NCBI RefSeq assembly: GCF_001583415.1
Contig: NZ_CP014475.1
Location: 2,480,001 to 2,544,000 of the forward strand
Direction of reading: 5' to 3'
DNA: 64,000 nt
DNA from: Mycolicibacterium phlei
GTDB taxonomy: Bacteria > Actinomycetota > Actinomycetes > Mycobacteriales > Mycobacteriaceae
Each line of letters opens with the position of its first letter. Position 1 is the first letter of the stretch. This document shows, one piece after another, positions 24,689 to 33,132 of the stretch. The notes under the pieces were generated by a model, which was not told the DNA's origin, made no database searches, and saw only the letters and a program-made list of their open reading frames with translations. The translations under genes and the position numbers were made by a program.

Positions 24689-26520
24689 CGGGGTGCCCCG
24701 ATGCGGCCACGCGGGTAGCGGGCGATCCGGCTCTCCGCCAGCGCCGCGCGCACCGCCTTGCGGAACTCGCCGGGACCCCAGTAGCGCGCGCCGACGGCGC
24801 GGTGTAGTTCACGCACCGACATCGGTTCGTGTTCCAGCACGGCCCGGGCAATCGTCTCGATCTCGTGGTCGAGCGCGGTCTCCGGTGCACCCGGGCTGGG
24901 CGGTTCGCGCCAGGCGCCCATCCAGCCCGGCGGCGGACCCGGCCGGTACCGTCGCGCACGCTCACGGGCCTGCCGCTGCGCGATGCGTTCCCGGCGCTCC
25001 CGCTCCGGATCCGGGGCCGAGGCGGCCTCGTCGTTTCCCCTGTCCGAGTCGCCGTCGTCTTCGCCGCCGTCGTCGTCCTCGTCGGCGGTCAGCGGCATCG
25101 CGAGGTCCTCCAGGTTCTTGCCCTCCGCCTTGACGCCGAAGAACAGTTCGACCACGCCGCCGACGGCCATCACCGCGGCACCGATGAGGAACGACACCGC
25201 GACCAGGCCGCGGTCCCCGGACTCGATCAACTGGCCGAACAGCAGCGGACCGGTGATACCGCCGATGGCCGTGCCGACCGCGTAGAAGAACGCGATCGCC
25301 AGCGCCCGCGTCTCCATCGGGAAGATCTCGCTGACAGTCAGATACGCCGCACTGGCGCCGGAGGACGCCAGGAAGAAGCACACCCCCAGCACCGCCATGA
25401 ACATCCACACGCCGCCGGTCTGCGACACGAACAGCACCGTCAGGCACACCGCGACCCCGGCCGAGCCCAGATACGCGATCGCGATCATCGGTTTGCGGCC
25501 CACGGTGTCGAACAACCGGCCCAGCAGGATCGGCCCGGCGAAGTTGCTCAGCGCCCACACCGCGTAGAACACCGGTACCGCTCCGGAGGCGACGTCGAAG
25601 AAACCGCTCAGCAGGGTGCCGAGGTTGAACGTGAACGCGTTGTAGAGGAACGCCTGGCCGATGAACAGCGCGAGCCCGAGCACCGCCCGGCGCGGATACT
25701 TGGTGAACGCCACCTTCGCGATCTCGCGGAACGAGATGGCCTTGCGCTGACGGATTGTCAGCGATCCGTCCGCCTCCTCGAGCGGTTGGCCCGTCTCGCG
25801 TTCCACCGCCTGTTCGATCTCGCCGACGATCCGCTCGGCCTCGTCCTCGCGACCGTGGATGAACAGCCAGCGCGGGCTCTCCGGCACGTGCCTGCGCACC
25901 ACCAGCACCACCAGCCCGAAGACCGCGCCGAGACCGAACGCGATCCGCCATCCGAGGTCGGCGGGGAAGATCGCGGTGTTCAGCAGCAGCAGTGCGCCGA
26001 CGGCGCCGCCTGCGGCGCCGAGCCAGTAGGAGCCGTTGATGATGAGGTCGACCCGGCCGCGCACCCGGGCCGGGATCAGTTCGTCGATCGCGGAGTTGAT
26101 CGCGGCGTACTCGCCGCCGATTCCGGCGCCGGTGAAGAACCGGCAGATGAAGAAGTACCACGGGGCGAACGCGAAAGCCGTTGCGACCGTGGCGACCAGG
26201 TACACCGCGAGGGTGAGGATGAACAGCTTCTTGCGGCCGAGCCGGTCGGTGAGCTGACCGAAGAACAGCGCACCCAGACACGCGCCCGCGATGTAGATCG
26301 CCGCGGCCAGGCCGATCTGGCCTGCGGTCAGCTCGATCCCGCTGCCCTCCTCGGTCAGCCGGGACGCCACGTTGCCGACCATCGTGACCTCGAGGCCGTC
26401 GAGGATCCACACGCCGCCGAGCCCGAGCACCACCCGCCAGTGGAACCGCGACCACGGCAACCGGTCCAGCCGGCTCGGCACCTGGGTGGTGATGGTGCCG
26501 GTCTGCACATCTGTACTCAT
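24685..26520 (-). CDS. MFS sugar-porter-type transporter with long C-terminal cytosolic extension
   Basis: A 611-residue protein from ATG 26520. Twelve hydrophobic segments fill residues 30-470. Sugar-porter signatures are present: GQLTDRLGRKKLF after TM2, PESPRWLFIHGRE after TM6, GRLFDTVGRKPM in the second half. The C-terminal ~110 residues are soluble: a strongly acidic run (DEDDDGGEDDGDSD), an Arg-rich coiled part and a winged-helix-like end (MSVRELHRAVGARYWGPGEFRKAV). A GGAGGAGG ribosome site sits inside a possible hairpin (26524-26552). Substrate is probably an organic acid or sugar. The frame stays open far upstream, antisense to other genes, but homology begins at this ATG. Confidence 0.85.
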   Translation of the reverse strand: MSTDVQTGTITTQVPSRLDRLPWSRFHWRVVLGLGGVWILDGLEVTMVGNVASRLTEEGSGIELTAGQIGLAAAIYIAGACLGALFFGQLTDRLGRKKLFILTLAVYLVATVATAFAFAPWYFFICRFFTGAGIGGEYAAINSAIDELIPARVRGRVDLIINGSYWLGAAGGAVGALLLLNTAIFPADLGWRIAFGLGAVFGLVVLVVRRHVPESPRWLFIHGREDEAERIVGEIEQAVERETGQPLEEADGSLTIRQRKAISFREIAKVAFTKYPRRAVLGLALFIGQAFLYNAFTFNLGTLLSGFFDVASGAVPVFYAVWALSNFAGPILLGRLFDTVGRKPMIAIAYLGSAGVAVCLTVLFVSQTGGVWMFMAVLGVCFFLASSGASAAYLTVSEIFPMETRALAIAFFYAVGTAIGGITGPLLFGQLIESGDRGLVAVSFLIGAAVMAVGGVVELFFGVKAEGKNLEDLAMPLTADEDDDGGEDDGDSDRGNDEAASAPDPERERRERIAQRQARERARRYRPGPPPGWMGAWREPPSPGAPETALDHEIETIARAVLEHEPMSVRELHRAVGARYWGPGEFRKAVRAALAESRIARYPRGRIGAPR

Positions 26521-26523
26521 CGC

Positions 26524-26552
26524 CCCGCCTCCTCCGCACGATCGGAGGCGGG
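26524..26552 (-). promoter_or_regulatory. hairpin enclosing the ribosome site of the MFS gene
   Basis: Bases 26524-26532 (cccgcctcc) and 26544-26552 (ggaggcggg) are perfect complements across an 11-base loop. On the message the 3' arm carries most of the GGAGGAGG ribosome site of the transporter (ATG 26520), so folding would hide it. The site could make translation conditional. Confidence 0.4.
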
Positions 26553-26590
26553 ATACCCACAAACCGCCGGTTAACCCCCCGGCAGTTCGC

Positions 26591-26653
26591 TCAGTCGAGC
26601 TGGCTGCGCTGCGGCGGCACGGTGTCGAGCCGGCGGCCGTGCTTGAACCCCAC
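26591..26653 (-). pseudogene. possible 3' tail of a GNAT acetyltransferase gene
   Basis: In the gap after the agmatinase stop, one frame reads VGFKHGRRLDTVPPQRSQLD and then TGA (26591-26593). The string GFKHGRxLDTVxxQR is typical of the end of phosphinothricin-type GNAT acetyltransferases. The rest of such a gene is missing. It may be a relic left by deletion; the piece is too short for certainty. Confidence 0.35.
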
Positions 26654-26657
26654 CGGG

Positions 26658-27689
26658 TCAGCGGGCGGGCGGACCGGGTTTCTCCCCGGCGGCGTCGCGG
26701 CGGCGGGCCGCCATCCCGGCCAGCGCCTCGAACACCACCCGGTGCGCGGCGTTGACGGTCAGCTCGGCGTGGTCGTAGGCGGGCGCGACCTCCACGACGT
26801 CGACGCCGACGACGTCGTGCTCGTAGCAGAGTTGGCGCACCATGCGCAGCAGATCGGCGGAGGTGATGCCGCCCGGTTCCGGGGTGCCGGTGCCCGGTGC
26901 GTGCGCCGGGTCGAGCACGTCGATGTCCACTGAGACGTACAGCTTCTCGGCCTTGTCGAGCGCCTCGGCGACCGCGTCGCGCATGACCTCCTTGAAGCCG
27001 CGCTCCCAGATCTCCTGCATGGTGTGCCAGGTCATGCGCTGCTCGAGCATCCACTCGAAGGTGTCCTTCGGGGGCCAGTAGCCGCGCAGCCCGACCTGCA
27101 CGAAGTTCGCGCCAGGCACCGCGCCCGATTCGATCAGCCGCCGCATCGGGGTGCCGTGGCTGGCCAGGTTGCCCTCGATCTCGTCGGCGGTGTCGGCGTG
27201 CGCGTCGAAGTGCACGATGCCGACGTTGCCGTAGCCGTGCACGTCGGCCACGGCGGTCGCCGCCGGCCAGGTGATGGAGTGGTCGCCGCCGAGGATGACC
27301 GGCACGATGCCGCGGGAGGCGATCGTGTGCACGCGCTGGCGGATGTTGTTGTGCGACACCTCGGTCTGGCCGTGCGGGCAGTACGCGTCGCCGAAGTCCA
27401 CGACCTCCAGCCAGTCGAAGATCTCCAGGCCCAGATCCATGTGATAGGTGCCGGGCTCGTAGGCGGTGGCGCGGATGGCGCGGGGACCGAACCGGGCGCC
27501 GGGCCTGTTGGTCGTCGAGATGTCGAACGGGGCGCCGACGATCGCGACGTCGGGTTTCCACGCATCGAGTTGTTCGGGCTCGGTGAGGAACGGGCGGTGC
27601 CCGAACGACGCCAGACCCGCATAGGCGATCTCGAGTTGTTCGATCATGCCCGGGGGAAGCTCGCGGTGATGGCCGTGGTCGTGACCCAT
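26658..27689 (-). CDS. speB: agmatinase/guanidino hydrolase (ureohydrolase family)
   Basis: A 343-residue ureohydrolase from ATG 27689. Mn ligands are clear: GGDHSIT (His), HFDAHADT (Asp, His, Asp) and SVDIDVLDPAHAPGTGTPEPGG (Asp, Asp). The N-terminus is His-rich (GHDHGHHRE). These enzymes hydrolyse agmatine or related guanidino compounds to urea and an amine, feeding polyamine or nitrogen metabolism. The gene diverges from a PLP dehydratase gene, and a 36-base perfect dyad lies between them, suggesting shared control. Guanidinobutyrase or guanidinopropionase activity is an equally possible specificity. Confidence 0.85.
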   Translation of the reverse strand: MGHDHGHHRELPPGMIEQLEIAYAGLASFGHRPFLTEPEQLDAWKPDVAIVGAPFDISTTNRPGARFGPRAIRATAYEPGTYHMDLGLEIFDWLEVVDFGDAYCPHGQTEVSHNNIRQRVHTIASRGIVPVILGGDHSITWPAATAVADVHGYGNVGIVHFDAHADTADEIEGNLASHGTPMRRLIESGAVPGANFVQVGLRGYWPPKDTFEWMLEQRMTWHTMQEIWERGFKEVMRDAVAEALDKAEKLYVSVDIDVLDPAHAPGTGTPEPGGITSADLLRMVRQLCYEHDVVGVDVVEVAPAYDHAELTVNAAHRVVFEALAGMAARRRDAAGEKPGPPAR

Positions 27690-27740
27690 GCGAAAGACCG
27701 TATCGCCTCACGGGTCGACTGTCAGGGCGGCTGGCACAGC

Positions 27741-27776
27741 GTCACACAGCGAAGACCAGCCGCTTCGCTGTGTGAC
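27741..27776. promoter_or_regulatory. 36-bp perfect dyad between divergent agmatinase and dehydratase genes
   Basis: Arms gtcacacagcgaag (27741-27754) and cttcgctgtgtgac (27763-27776) are exact complements around an 8-base spacer. The site is 51 bases from the agmatinase start and 76 from the dehydratase start. Because both genes point away from it, an operator is more likely than a terminator; a 5'-UTR hairpin is also possible. No regulator gene adjoins it. Confidence 0.6.
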
Positions 27777-27852
27777 CGCCGAGGTCACCTCCGACGGCCC
27801 GGCGGGCGGGTCCGGGAAGCGCGCGGGACCGGCGGTGCACGACACTGGGGCG

Positions 27853-28803
27853 ATGGACTTGGTGACGATCGACGACATCGAACAGGCCGCCATGCGCATC
27901 CGGGCCCACGTCCTGCGCACGCCGCTGGTCCCGGCGCCGTGGGCCGGCGACGACGATCGGCCGCTGTGGGTCAAGCCGGAGAGCCTGCAGTCGATCGGTG
28001 CGTTCAAGGTGCGCGGCGCGTTCAACGCCATCGGACACCTCGACGAGTCGGTGCGCGCCAGGGGAGTGGTCGCCTACTCCAGCGGCAACCACGCGCAGGC
28101 GGTCGCGTACGCGGCCAAGGTTTTCGGCATCCCCGCCCACATTGTGATGCCCGAGGAGACACCGGCGGTGAAGGTGGACGCCACCCGCGGTCACGGCGCC
28201 CGGGTGGTGCTGTGCGGGGCCGGTGAGCGGGAGCGGGTCGCCGCCGAGGTGGTGGACCAGACGGGTGCGGTGCTGGTCCCGCCGTTCGACCACCCCGACA
28301 TCATCGCCGGTCAGGGCACCATCGGGCTGGAGATCGCGCAGAATCTGCCGACCGTCGAGACCGTCCTCGTCCCGGTCAGCGGCGGCGGACTCGCGTCGGG
28401 CATCGGCGTCGCGATCAAGGCCCTGTGCCCGAACGCGCGGGTCATCGGCGTCGAACCCGAACTGGCCGCCGACACCGCGCAGAGCCTGCGCGAGGGGCGT
28501 CGCGTGGACTGGAGCATCCAGGACCGCAACCGCACGATCGCCGACGGGCTGCGCTCGCAACCCTCGGAGCTGACGTTCGCGCACCTGCAGACGGTGCTCG
28601 ACGACATGATCACCGTCTCCGAGGACGAAATCCGTTCCGCGGTAGCCGAATACGTCTACCGCGCACACCTGGTCGCCGAACCCAGCGGCGCGGTGCCGCT
28701 GGCGGCGTACCGCACGGGCGCCATTCCGCCCGGACGCACCGTGGTCGTGCTGTCGGGCGGCAACGTCGAACCGGCGCTGCTGCGGGAGATCCTGTCCGTC
28801 TAA
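27853..28803 (+). CDS. PLP-dependent threonine/serine dehydratase (type II fold)
   Basis: A 316-residue protein from ATG 27853. The PLP lysine lies in SIGAFKVRGA (near residue 55), the phosphate-side loop is SSGNHAQAVAYA, and the glycine loop is VSGGGLASG. The length and lack of an ACT domain place it with catabolic threonine dehydratase or serine racemase/dehydratase. It converts Thr or Ser to the 2-oxo acid plus ammonia. The longer ORF from 27688 runs through the dyad and is not used. The next gene downstream is an IS110 element. Confidence 0.87.
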   Translation: MDLVTIDDIEQAAMRIRAHVLRTPLVPAPWAGDDDRPLWVKPESLQSIGAFKVRGAFNAIGHLDESVRARGVVAYSSGNHAQAVAYAAKVFGIPAHIVMPEETPAVKVDATRGHGARVVLCGAGERERVAAEVVDQTGAVLVPPFDHPDIIAGQGTIGLEIAQNLPTVETVLVPVSGGGLASGIGVAIKALCPNARVIGVEPELAADTAQSLREGRRVDWSIQDRNRTIADGLRSQPSELTFAHLQTVLDDMITVSEDEIRSAVAEYVYRAHLVAEPSGAVPLAAYRTGAIPPGRTVVVLSGGNVEPALLREILSV

Positions 28804-28962
28804 TGGGTGTTGATCGGCGTGCCTCGAACGGATAATCGTCCAGCGCGGGGACGCTGATCACCGAGCCGCTGGCCGGTGAGCACTCCTGCCGCCTGGAACG
28901 ATGGTCGATTTCTAGGGTTAGATCGTGCCCCGGCCGGTTGGTGAGGTCATCTACAGCGCTCA

Positions 28963-30296
28963 TGGGATGTCGTGCCGGTTCGAGCACTGATCCATTAGGT
29001 CGCCGCCAGATGTCCTTCGGCTCGAACGGTTTCATCCACATCGAGCCAAGGAGGCGATGCGATGCTCTTCGTCGGAGACGACTGGGCAGAAGACCACCAC
29101 GACCTGTACCTGATGAACGAGGCCGGCGACAGGCTGGCCTCACGGCGGCTGCCCGAGGGGCTGGCCGGAATTCGACTACTGCACGATCTCATCGCGGCCC
29201 ACGCCGATGACCCCGCTCAGGTCGCCGTCGGAATCGAAACCGACCGCGGACTGTGGGTGGAGGCACTGACCGGCGCCGGGTATCAGGTGTACGCGGTCAA
29301 TCCGCTGGCTGTGGCCCGCTATCGCGACCGCCACGCGGTGTCGGGAGCCAAGTCCGATGCCGCCGACGCCAAGCTGTTGGCCGATCTAGTGCGCACCGAC
29401 CGACACAACCACCGTCTGATCGCCGGCGACACACCCGACGCCGAAGCGGTCAAGGTCCTCGCGCGGGCGCATCAGAATCTGATCTGGACCCGCAACCGGC
29501 ACACCAACGCACTGCGCTCGGCACTACGCGAGTACTACCCCGCGGCGCTGGAGGCCTTCGACGATCTGTCCGACCGCGACGCGTTGGCGATCCTCGGACA
29601 TGCACCCGACCCCCCGACAAGCATCCAGCCTGAGCCTGGCCAAGATCCGCTCCGCACTCAAAGCTGCTGGGCGCCAACGCAACATCGACATCCGGGCCCA
29701 GGAGATCCAGGCCGCACTACGATCCGAACAACTCGCAGCACCGGCTGCGGTCACCGCGGCGTTCGCAGCGACAACGCGGGCCACCGTCGGGCTCGTCGTC
29801 GAGTTGAGTCGTCAGATCGACGACCTGGAGAACGAACTGGCCGCGCATTTTGAGACGCACCCGGACGCCGACATCTACCGCTCCCTGCCAGGACTTGGTG
29901 TCATCCTCGGCGCCCGGGTGCTCGGTGAGTTCGGGGACGACCCGAACCGATACACCAACGCCAAGTGTCGCAAAAACTACGCAGGAACCTCGCCATTGAC
30001 CATTGCGTCCGGCAGGAAGCGCGCCGTACTGGCCCGCCACATCCGCAACCGTCGGCTCTACGACGCGATCGACCAGTGGGCCTTCTGCGCGCTAACCCGA
30101 AGTCCCGGAGCTCGACAGTTCTACGACCATCGCCGCGCTGAAGGCGACCTCCATCACCAAGCACTGCGGGCCCTGGGCAACCGCCTCGTCGGCATCCTGC
30201 ACGGTTGCCTACGCCACCGGACCCGCTACGACGAACACAAAGCCTGGGCACACCGCACACCTGCCGCCGCTTGACAACTTACGCACCTGGGATGTC
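28963..30296 (+). mobile_element. IS110-family insertion sequence (boundaries approximate)
   Basis: A transposase gene with the DEDD and serine signatures of the IS110 family fills 29062-30274. The 9-base direct repeat tgggatgtc occurs at 28963-28971 and 30288-30296 and is taken as a tentative boundary; a weaker 7-base inverted pair gggttag/ctaaccc lies at 28915-28921 and 30296-30302. IS110 elements lack clear inverted ends and often carry a bridge RNA in the non-coding left part, so the true left end may be further upstream, anywhere after 28803. The bases 28804-28962 show no gene. Confidence 0.7.
29062..30274 (+). pseudogene. IS110-family transposase, frameshifted in a C6 tract
   Basis: The N-terminal RuvC-like DEDD domain is read from ATG 29062 (GGAGGCGATGCG precedes it): VGDDWAEDHHDLYL, GIETDRGLW and GAKSDAADAKLLADL supply the acidic residues. 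The C-terminal transposase_20 domain, LPGLGVILGARVLGEFGDD and PLTIASGRKR with the presumed catalytic Ser, is in another frame. The switch occurs at six Cs (29610-29615); with five, GHAPDPRQASSLSLAK reads through and the protein is about 404 residues. IS110 transposases are normally single-frame, so this is either inactivation or a base-calling error; programmed frameshifting would be new for the family. Confidence 0.85.
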
Positions 30297-30306
30297 TAAC
30301 CCCCGG

Positions 30307-30540
30307 TCAGCGGGTGGGCCGCACCAGCGGCACCGCCACCTCGCAGCTCTGGTGGATCGCGTGCAGCCAGGCGTCCTGCTGGGCGGCCGCCCTGAGCCGA
30401 CGGCGCCTGCCCGCCCACCCGCAGCTGCACGCGGCGCGGTAGCGGGCGAACCCGAAGTCGGCGACGGCGACCAGCCCGACGGCGGTATCGGTAGCGGGGG
30501 CGGCGGTGTGGGCGGTGTCGAGGGCTACCGCAGCGGTCAT
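30307..30540 (-). CDS. small conserved mycobacterial protein
   Basis: A 77-residue protein from ATG 30540. It has a WAG motif in RYRAACSCGWAGRRRRLRAAAQQDAWLHAIHQ, with two nearby cysteines (CSC), and a C-terminal helix ending SCEVAVPLVRPTR. The CSCGW.G.RR..AA..DA..H pattern recurs in short mycobacterial proteins that may bind a metal, though only three or four ligands are visible. It ends next to the right edge of the IS110 element. Function unknown. Confidence 0.6.
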   Translation of the reverse strand: MTAAVALDTAHTAAPATDTAVGLVAVADFGFARYRAACSCGWAGRRRRLRAAAQQDAWLHAIHQSCEVAVPLVRPTR

Positions 30541-30846
30541 GGTCGACCTCCCGAGATCGGAAACGGTGACGTCATCGTCGCGCGTGCGCACACCGAAATC
30601 GGTCGCGCTGCGGTCACGAGTTGGCCTCGGCGCGCCGGTGTGTCCGCGCGTCGGACGAAAAAAATGCGCACTTTTGCGTTGGCAAATACCGTGATCGCGG
30701 TGTGCAGGAGATTCTTGTGGCACAGCACATTTCGCCTCCGGTATTGACGCAGGTGAAGTGTGGGTGCACCCCGGAGTCCGGCGCGCCGACAGCCCCGGTG
30801 TGCTGTTACGGTCACCCCCGATACCGGGACGTCCGAAAGGGTGGGA
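30541..30846. other. 306-bp divergent intergenic region
   Basis: No gene is supported here. It holds the starts of the 77-residue protein gene (minus) and the DUF7159-like gene (plus), an A7 tract near 30,660 and locally lower GC than the surroundings between about 30,655 and 30,750. Promoters for both genes must lie here, but none matches a consensus well enough to call. Confidence 0.6.
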
Positions 30847-32240
30847 GTGGACGCCGTACTCGGCATGTCGGTGACCTCATCGGCCGTCGGTCTGGTCCTC
30901 GTCGAGGGACAGGACGCCGACGGCGGCACAGTCGACCGCAACGCCATCTACCCGCGCCGCCGGTCCACACCCCAGCAGATCGCCGACGAGGCCGCCGCGG
31001 CGGTGCTGCGGTCCGAGACCCTGGCCGCCGCACAGGGCCACCGCCTGCGAACGATCGGGGTGACCTGGAGCGACGACGCCGACGCCGCGGCCACGCTGCT
31101 GCTGCGCGCCCTGACCGACTGCGGTTTCGACAGCGTGGTGCCGGTGCGGATGCCGGAGGCCTCCGAGGCACTGGCCTGGGGCGTCGCCGACGTCATCGGT
31201 TGCGACGTCACCGCGGTGTGTGTGGTGGAGTCCGGCACCATCATCGCCCTGGTGGTGAACACCGCCGAGGGTGCGGTCCTGACCGCGGTGAACCAGTCGA
31301 TCGTCAGCGAGGAGGGGCTCGTCCGCTGGCTGGGTGCGGTATTCGCCCGGGCGGACTGGCGACCCGAGGCGCTGGTGCTGGTCGGCTCCGGCTCCGGTCT
31401 GGACGCGTTGATGCCGCGACTGGAGGACGTGCTGGCGGTGCCGGTGTTCTCGCCGGCCGAGGCGGAGTTCGCGATGGCGCGGGGTGCCGCGCTGGCCGCG
31501 GCGCACAGCGGCACTCCGCCGGCCCCGGGCCCCGACGCGCACGTCTTCCCGCCGGCCCGGCACCGGACACGTCAGCCCGCGCTGGCCGCCCCGCTGGCCA
31601 TGCTCACCGCCGGGACGGTGACGTTCGTGGCGTCGGTGTCGGCGGCGATCAGCCTGCAACTGGCGCCCGGCCGCGACACCACGCTCCCCGAACCGGCACC
31701 GGCGGCCAAGTCGTCACCCGATGTGGCCGCCGCCGCGCCCCGCCCGGCCGCGGCGCCGCCGCGTGCGGTCGTGGCCGAACCGCCACCGGAGGTGGTGATG
31801 CCCGCCGACCCGCCGGAGGCGCCGCCGGTCGAGGAGATCGCGGAGGAGGCCGTCGACCCGGTGCCGGAACTGGGCGCCGACCTGCTCGCGCCGCCGGAAC
31901 TCCCGCCGCCCGCGGAACCGGGGCTCACCCCGAGGGTCTGCCGCCGGAAGCCCTGCCGCCCGGTGCGCTGCCCGCCGAGCCCGAGACCCCGCAGCGGCGT
32001 GGACTGCTGCAGCGCATCCGGGACCGGCTGTCCGACCTGGGACCCGATCCGGCGCCGCCACCCGCCGTCGACCCGGCGCAGTTGCCGCCGCCTGATCCGG
32101 CGCTGGCACCTCCACCCGATTCGCTGCCCGCCGCCCCCGCGCCGGCACCCGCGCCGGCGCCCGCGCAGGTACCCGACTCGCCGCCGCCGGACGAGATCAT
32201 CCCGCCGCCGCCGGACGAGCCGCTGATCCCGCCTGGCTGA
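30847..32240 (+). pseudogene. DUF7159-like proline-rich membrane protein, frameshifted near 31,925
   Basis: From GTG 30847 (AAAGG upstream) the first ~190 residues form the domain of mycobacterial proteins opening VDAVLGMSVTSSAVGLVLVEG, with an actin-like look (strand, turn, GGTVDRN). A single hydrophobic segment (APLAMLTAGTVTFVASVSAAISL) follows near residue 255, then a Pro/Ala/Glu-rich tail. Around 31,925 the frame is lost by one base; the sensible tail (EGLPPEALPPGALP, RGLLQRIRDRLSDLG, IIPPPPDEPLIPPG) continues in the next frame to TGA 32238-32240. The upstream frame would otherwise run into Arg-rich nonsense. The intact protein would have about 464 residues. Function unknown. Confidence 0.75.
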
Positions 32241-32369
32241 TCCGCGCGGGTCGCGCTGAAACGAAACGGATCGCGGCGCCGATAAGCGATCGTGACCGCT
32301 CCCGCGTCAACGGATCGTGCCGGAATCCGGCGTGACCTGCGATTGCCGGGCGCATTGCCAGCGACGACC

Positions 32370-32375
32370 TAGGAT
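32370..32375 (+). promoter_or_regulatory. -10 element (TAGGAT), leaderless promoter of the L,D-transpeptidase
   Basis: TAGGAT is followed by 6 bases and GTG 32382, so the transcript should start at the start codon. The same element and spacing occur before the gene at 10755. Confidence 0.6.
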
Positions 32376-32381
32376 ATTGAT

Positions 32382-33122
32382 GTGCTGAAGCTTCGACGTG
32401 TGCTCGCGGTCGCGGGCGTCGCCCTGCTCGCCGTGGCGGGTTCCACCGCGACCAGTGCGGCAGGGACCACGACCCCCACCGGTGTCGCCGCCATCTCACC
32501 GGCCGGTCAGACCGTCGGGGTGGCCCAGCCGGTCACCGTGACGTTCGACGGACCGGTCGCCGACCGCGTCCGCGCCGAACGCAGCGTCGCGATCTCGGCG
32601 CCCACCGTGCCCGAGGGCAGCTTCGAGTGGCTCAGCGACCGTGTGCTGCAGTGGACTCCGGAGGAGTTCTGGCCGGCCCACTCGACGATCACGGTCTCGG
32701 TCGGCGACACCAAGGCGTCGTTCCAGACCGGTGCCGTGGTGCTCGGCGTCGCCGACATCGACGAGCACACCTTCACCGTCAGCATCGACGGTGAGGTGGT
32801 GCGCGAGATGCCCGCGTCGATGGGCAAGCCGAAGTTCCCGACGCCGATCGGCCGATTCCGGGTGCTGGAGAAGCAGGACGTCGTGGTGATGGACTCGCGC
32901 ACGATCGGCATCCCGCTCGACGATCCGGAGGGCTACAAGCTCACCGTCTACGACGCCGTCCGCATCACCTGGGGCGGGGTGTACGTGCACGGCGCGCCGT
33001 GGTCGACGGGCTCGCAGGGCTACGCCAATGTCAGCCACGGCTGCATCAACCTCAGCCCTGAGAACGCCGACTGGTACTTCAACCAGGTCCGCATCGGCGA
33101 CCCGGTGATCGTCCAGGCGTAG
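32382..33122 (+). CDS. ldtA: L,D-transpeptidase (LdtMt1-like)
   Basis: A 246-residue exported enzyme from GTG 32382. A signal peptide (LAVAGVALLAVAGS) is followed by one Ig-like domain (about 35-120: ISPAGQTVGVAQPVTVTF, FEWLSDRVLQWTP) and a YkuD catalytic domain with the active-site loop SHGCIN; Cys221 is the nucleophile and His219 its partner, with YVHGAPW upstream. It makes 3-3 crosslinks between diaminopimelates in the wall, the carbapenem target in mycobacteria. Sequence and length are closest to M. tuberculosis LdtMt1 (Rv0116c), called LdtA in M. smegmatis. A lipobox is not evident. It is flanked by a leaderless promoter. Confidence 0.88.
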   Translation: MLKLRRVLAVAGVALLAVAGSTATSAAGTTTPTGVAAISPAGQTVGVAQPVTVTFDGPVADRVRAERSVAISAPTVPEGSFEWLSDRVLQWTPEEFWPAHSTITVSVGDTKASFQTGAVVLGVADIDEHTFTVSIDGEVVREMPASMGKPKFPTPIGRFRVLEKQDVVVMDSRTIGIPLDDPEGYKLTVYDAVRITWGGVYVHGAPWSTGSQGYANVSHGCINLSPENADWYFNQVRIGDPVIVQA

Positions 33123-33132
33123 CGTCGCCGGA

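Noticed and set aside
26521..27711. Open frame joining the MFS transporter to a protein antisense-shifted over the agmatinase gene
   Set aside because: The upstream part is Arg/Pro-rich shadow of the ureohydrolase; the transporter begins at ATG 26520.
28804..28962. Short ORF fragments between the dehydratase and the IS110 element
   Set aside because: None shows codon use or homology; may be part of the element's left end.
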